Below are positions 5,871 to 6,576 of a DNA stretch of 6,576 bases, piece by piece (positions within the stretch are counted from its first letter, which is position 1; every line of letters starts with the position of its first letter). The stretch is from Armatimonadota bacterium (GTDB lineage: Bacteria > Armatimonadota > UBA5829). A program made the translations under genes and the position numbers. The notes under the pieces were generated by a model. It worked only from the letters and a program-made list of their open reading frames with translations, was not told the origin of the DNA and ran no database searches. The stretch is taken from assembly GCA_026415535.1 (NCBI GenBank), contig JAOAGX010000123.1:1-6576 (forward strand). The letters are read 5' to 3'.

Positions 5871-5910
5871 ACATACGCCGTCATTCGGTCTGTAACATAT
5901 GCCGTCATTC
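5871..5910 (+). repeat. Two-copy direct repeat, 24-bp period
   Basis: ACATACGCCGTCATTC (5871-5886) recurs as ACATATGCCGTCATTC (5895-5910) with one difference. The second copy runs straight into the 17-bp hairpin at 5911. There are only two copies and an 8-bp spacer, so it is not a CRISPR array. It looks like a partial duplication of the hairpin repeat's left flank. Confidence 0.7.
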
Positions 5911-5960
5911 TGAGCGCAGCGAAGAATCTTACTATGCGAGGGTATTCTTCGCTGCGCTCA
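5911..5960. repeat. Perfect 17-bp hairpin built on the TCATTCTGAGCG intergenic repeat
   Basis: TGAGCGCAGCGAAGAAT (5911-5927) is exactly complementary to ATTCTTCGCTGCGCTCA (5944-5960), with a 16-nt loop. The left arm with its TCATTC prefix matches an intergenic repeat (TCATTCTGAGCG-AGCGAAGAATCT type) that I recall from many unrelated bacterial genomes. It lies 44 bp before the gpsA start and after the larger hairpin. It may act as a bidirectional transcript end, a processing site, or simply a repetitive element. Confidence 0.75.
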
Positions 5961-6003
5961 TGAACTACAAAGCCTAAACCAACTCGCACCACACGGCACT
6001 GAT

Positions 6004-6560
6004 ATGCCAAGAAACTCTTATTGCACAATCCAGGTTAGTGTCGCCGTTCTCGGCTCCGGTAGTTGGGGGACGGCTCTGTCGGTTCTGCTTGCGAAGAAGG
6101 GTTGCCGGGTTAATTTGTGGGGTATTCCAGAAGAGGCTGAGTCAATCGCGCGCTACCGGGAAAACAGGCGATATCTGCCGGGAGTTAAGCTGCCCGAAGC
6201 TGTCCGTCCGACATCTGACATGGACGAGGCTTTGGCGAACAGTGAGGCGGTCATTCTGGCTATTCCTAGCACAGGTGTTCGAGAAGTGGCAAGACTTCTC
6301 AAGGGCAAGCTCTCGCCCGATATTCTGCTCGTCAACGCTGGCAAAGGGCTCGAAAGCGAAACGGGCCTTCGCGGTTCACAGGTGATATCCGAGGAACTGG
6401 GCTGCGAAATTGGCCGTGGCTGTGTGGCACTCTCGGGTCCGAACTTGGCGGTCGAGCTTGCAAACGATGTGCCGACAGCCACTGTAGTAGCCTGTTCCGA
6501 CTCAGATCGAGCTGCCGCCGCACAGGAGCTGTTCTGGGCACCGAATCTAAGGGTGTATAG
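6004..6560 (+). CDS. gpsA: Glycerol-3-phosphate dehydrogenase [NAD(P)+], N-terminal part
   Basis: It reduces dihydroxyacetone phosphate to sn-glycerol-3-phosphate, the backbone for phospholipids, in the cytoplasm. 185 complete codons are present of about 330 usual. The nucleotide-binding motif is VAVLGSGSWGTAL (13-25). NRRYLPGVKLP (54-64), VILAIPS (83-89), the substrate-site Lys114 in NAGKGLE, LSGPNLAVELA (143-153), PTATVVA (157-163) and RVY (183-185) follow in family order. The catalytic lysine (GALKN segment) and C-terminal domain lie beyond the library end. The start is ATG 6004, the only in-frame NTG codon before the Rossmann motif. It gives about six more residues than most GpsA proteins, and I see no Shine-Dalgarno site upstream. 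Confidence 0.93.
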
Positions 6561-6576
6561 CTGTCTCTTATACACA
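6561..6576. other. Tn5/Nextera mosaic-end adapter (partial, inverted)
   Basis: CTGTCTCTTATACACA is the reverse complement of the Tn5 mosaic end, lacking its last three bases. It is library sequence; gpsA coding sequence stops at 6560 and the codons beyond are adapter. Confidence 0.98.

Noticed and set aside
5871..5910. Possible start of a CRISPR array
   Set aside because: Two 16-nt copies with an 8-nt spacer do not fit CRISPR repeat or spacer sizes, and no cas gene is present.
6153..6575. 140-codon minus-strand frame at the right end
   Set aside because: It runs from adapter sequence and is the mirror of gpsA, whose motifs are unmistakable.

Overview
The window is a 6.5-kb bacterial fragment, most likely metagenomic. 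Both ends carry Tn5/Nextera mosaic-end adapter sequence (1-19 complete; 6561-6576 partial, inverted), so native DNA runs only from about 20 to 6560. The outermost genes are cut by the library, not by biology. Bacterial origin is supported by Shine-Dalgarno sites, GTG and TTG starts, sigma70-like promoters, tightly packed genes and an IS256-type transposase remnant. GC looks slightly above 50% by eye. I cannot name a phylum from these genes.

Layout, left to right. On the minus strand (20-882) is the N-terminal 287 residues of a secreted beta-propeller, lectin-like protein, with its own promoter (1023-1052) and a long leader. It faces away from everything else. A 40-codon ORF (1079-1201) runs into a 339-bp mobile-element remnant (1172-1510). 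The remnant has imperfect terminal inverted repeats, a hairpin over the old transposase start site, the last ~50 codons of an IS256/mutator-type transposase, and a good outward-facing sigma70 promoter whose -10 box overlaps the transposase stop codon. That promoter points into a tightly coupled three-gene operon: a cyclase-family (PF04199-like) protein that lacks the family's metal site, a fumarylacetoacetate-hydrolase-family enzyme and alanine racemase. The gene junctions are a 1-nt gap and a 4-nt overlap.

After a 304-bp gap comes a DegT/DnrJ/EryC1/StrS-type PLP aminotransferase (4492-5787). It is followed by an intergenic block rich in structure (5788-6003): a 75-nt compound hairpin, a 24-bp-period direct repeat and a 17-bp perfect hairpin built on an intergenic repeat. 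The window ends in the N-terminal half of gpsA (6004-6560).

Functionally, alanine racemase (D-Ala for peptidoglycan) and GpsA (glycerol-3-phosphate for phospholipids) are envelope housekeeping enzymes. The aminotransferase probably makes an amino sugar or amino-cyclitol. The FAH enzyme and pseudo-cyclase have no obvious substrate here, and their coupling to alr is unexplained. The two most notable observations are the decayed insertion sequence that now appears to supply the operon's promoter and the cyclase-fold protein without its active site. I found no CRISPR array, rRNA, tRNA or recognisable defence system.
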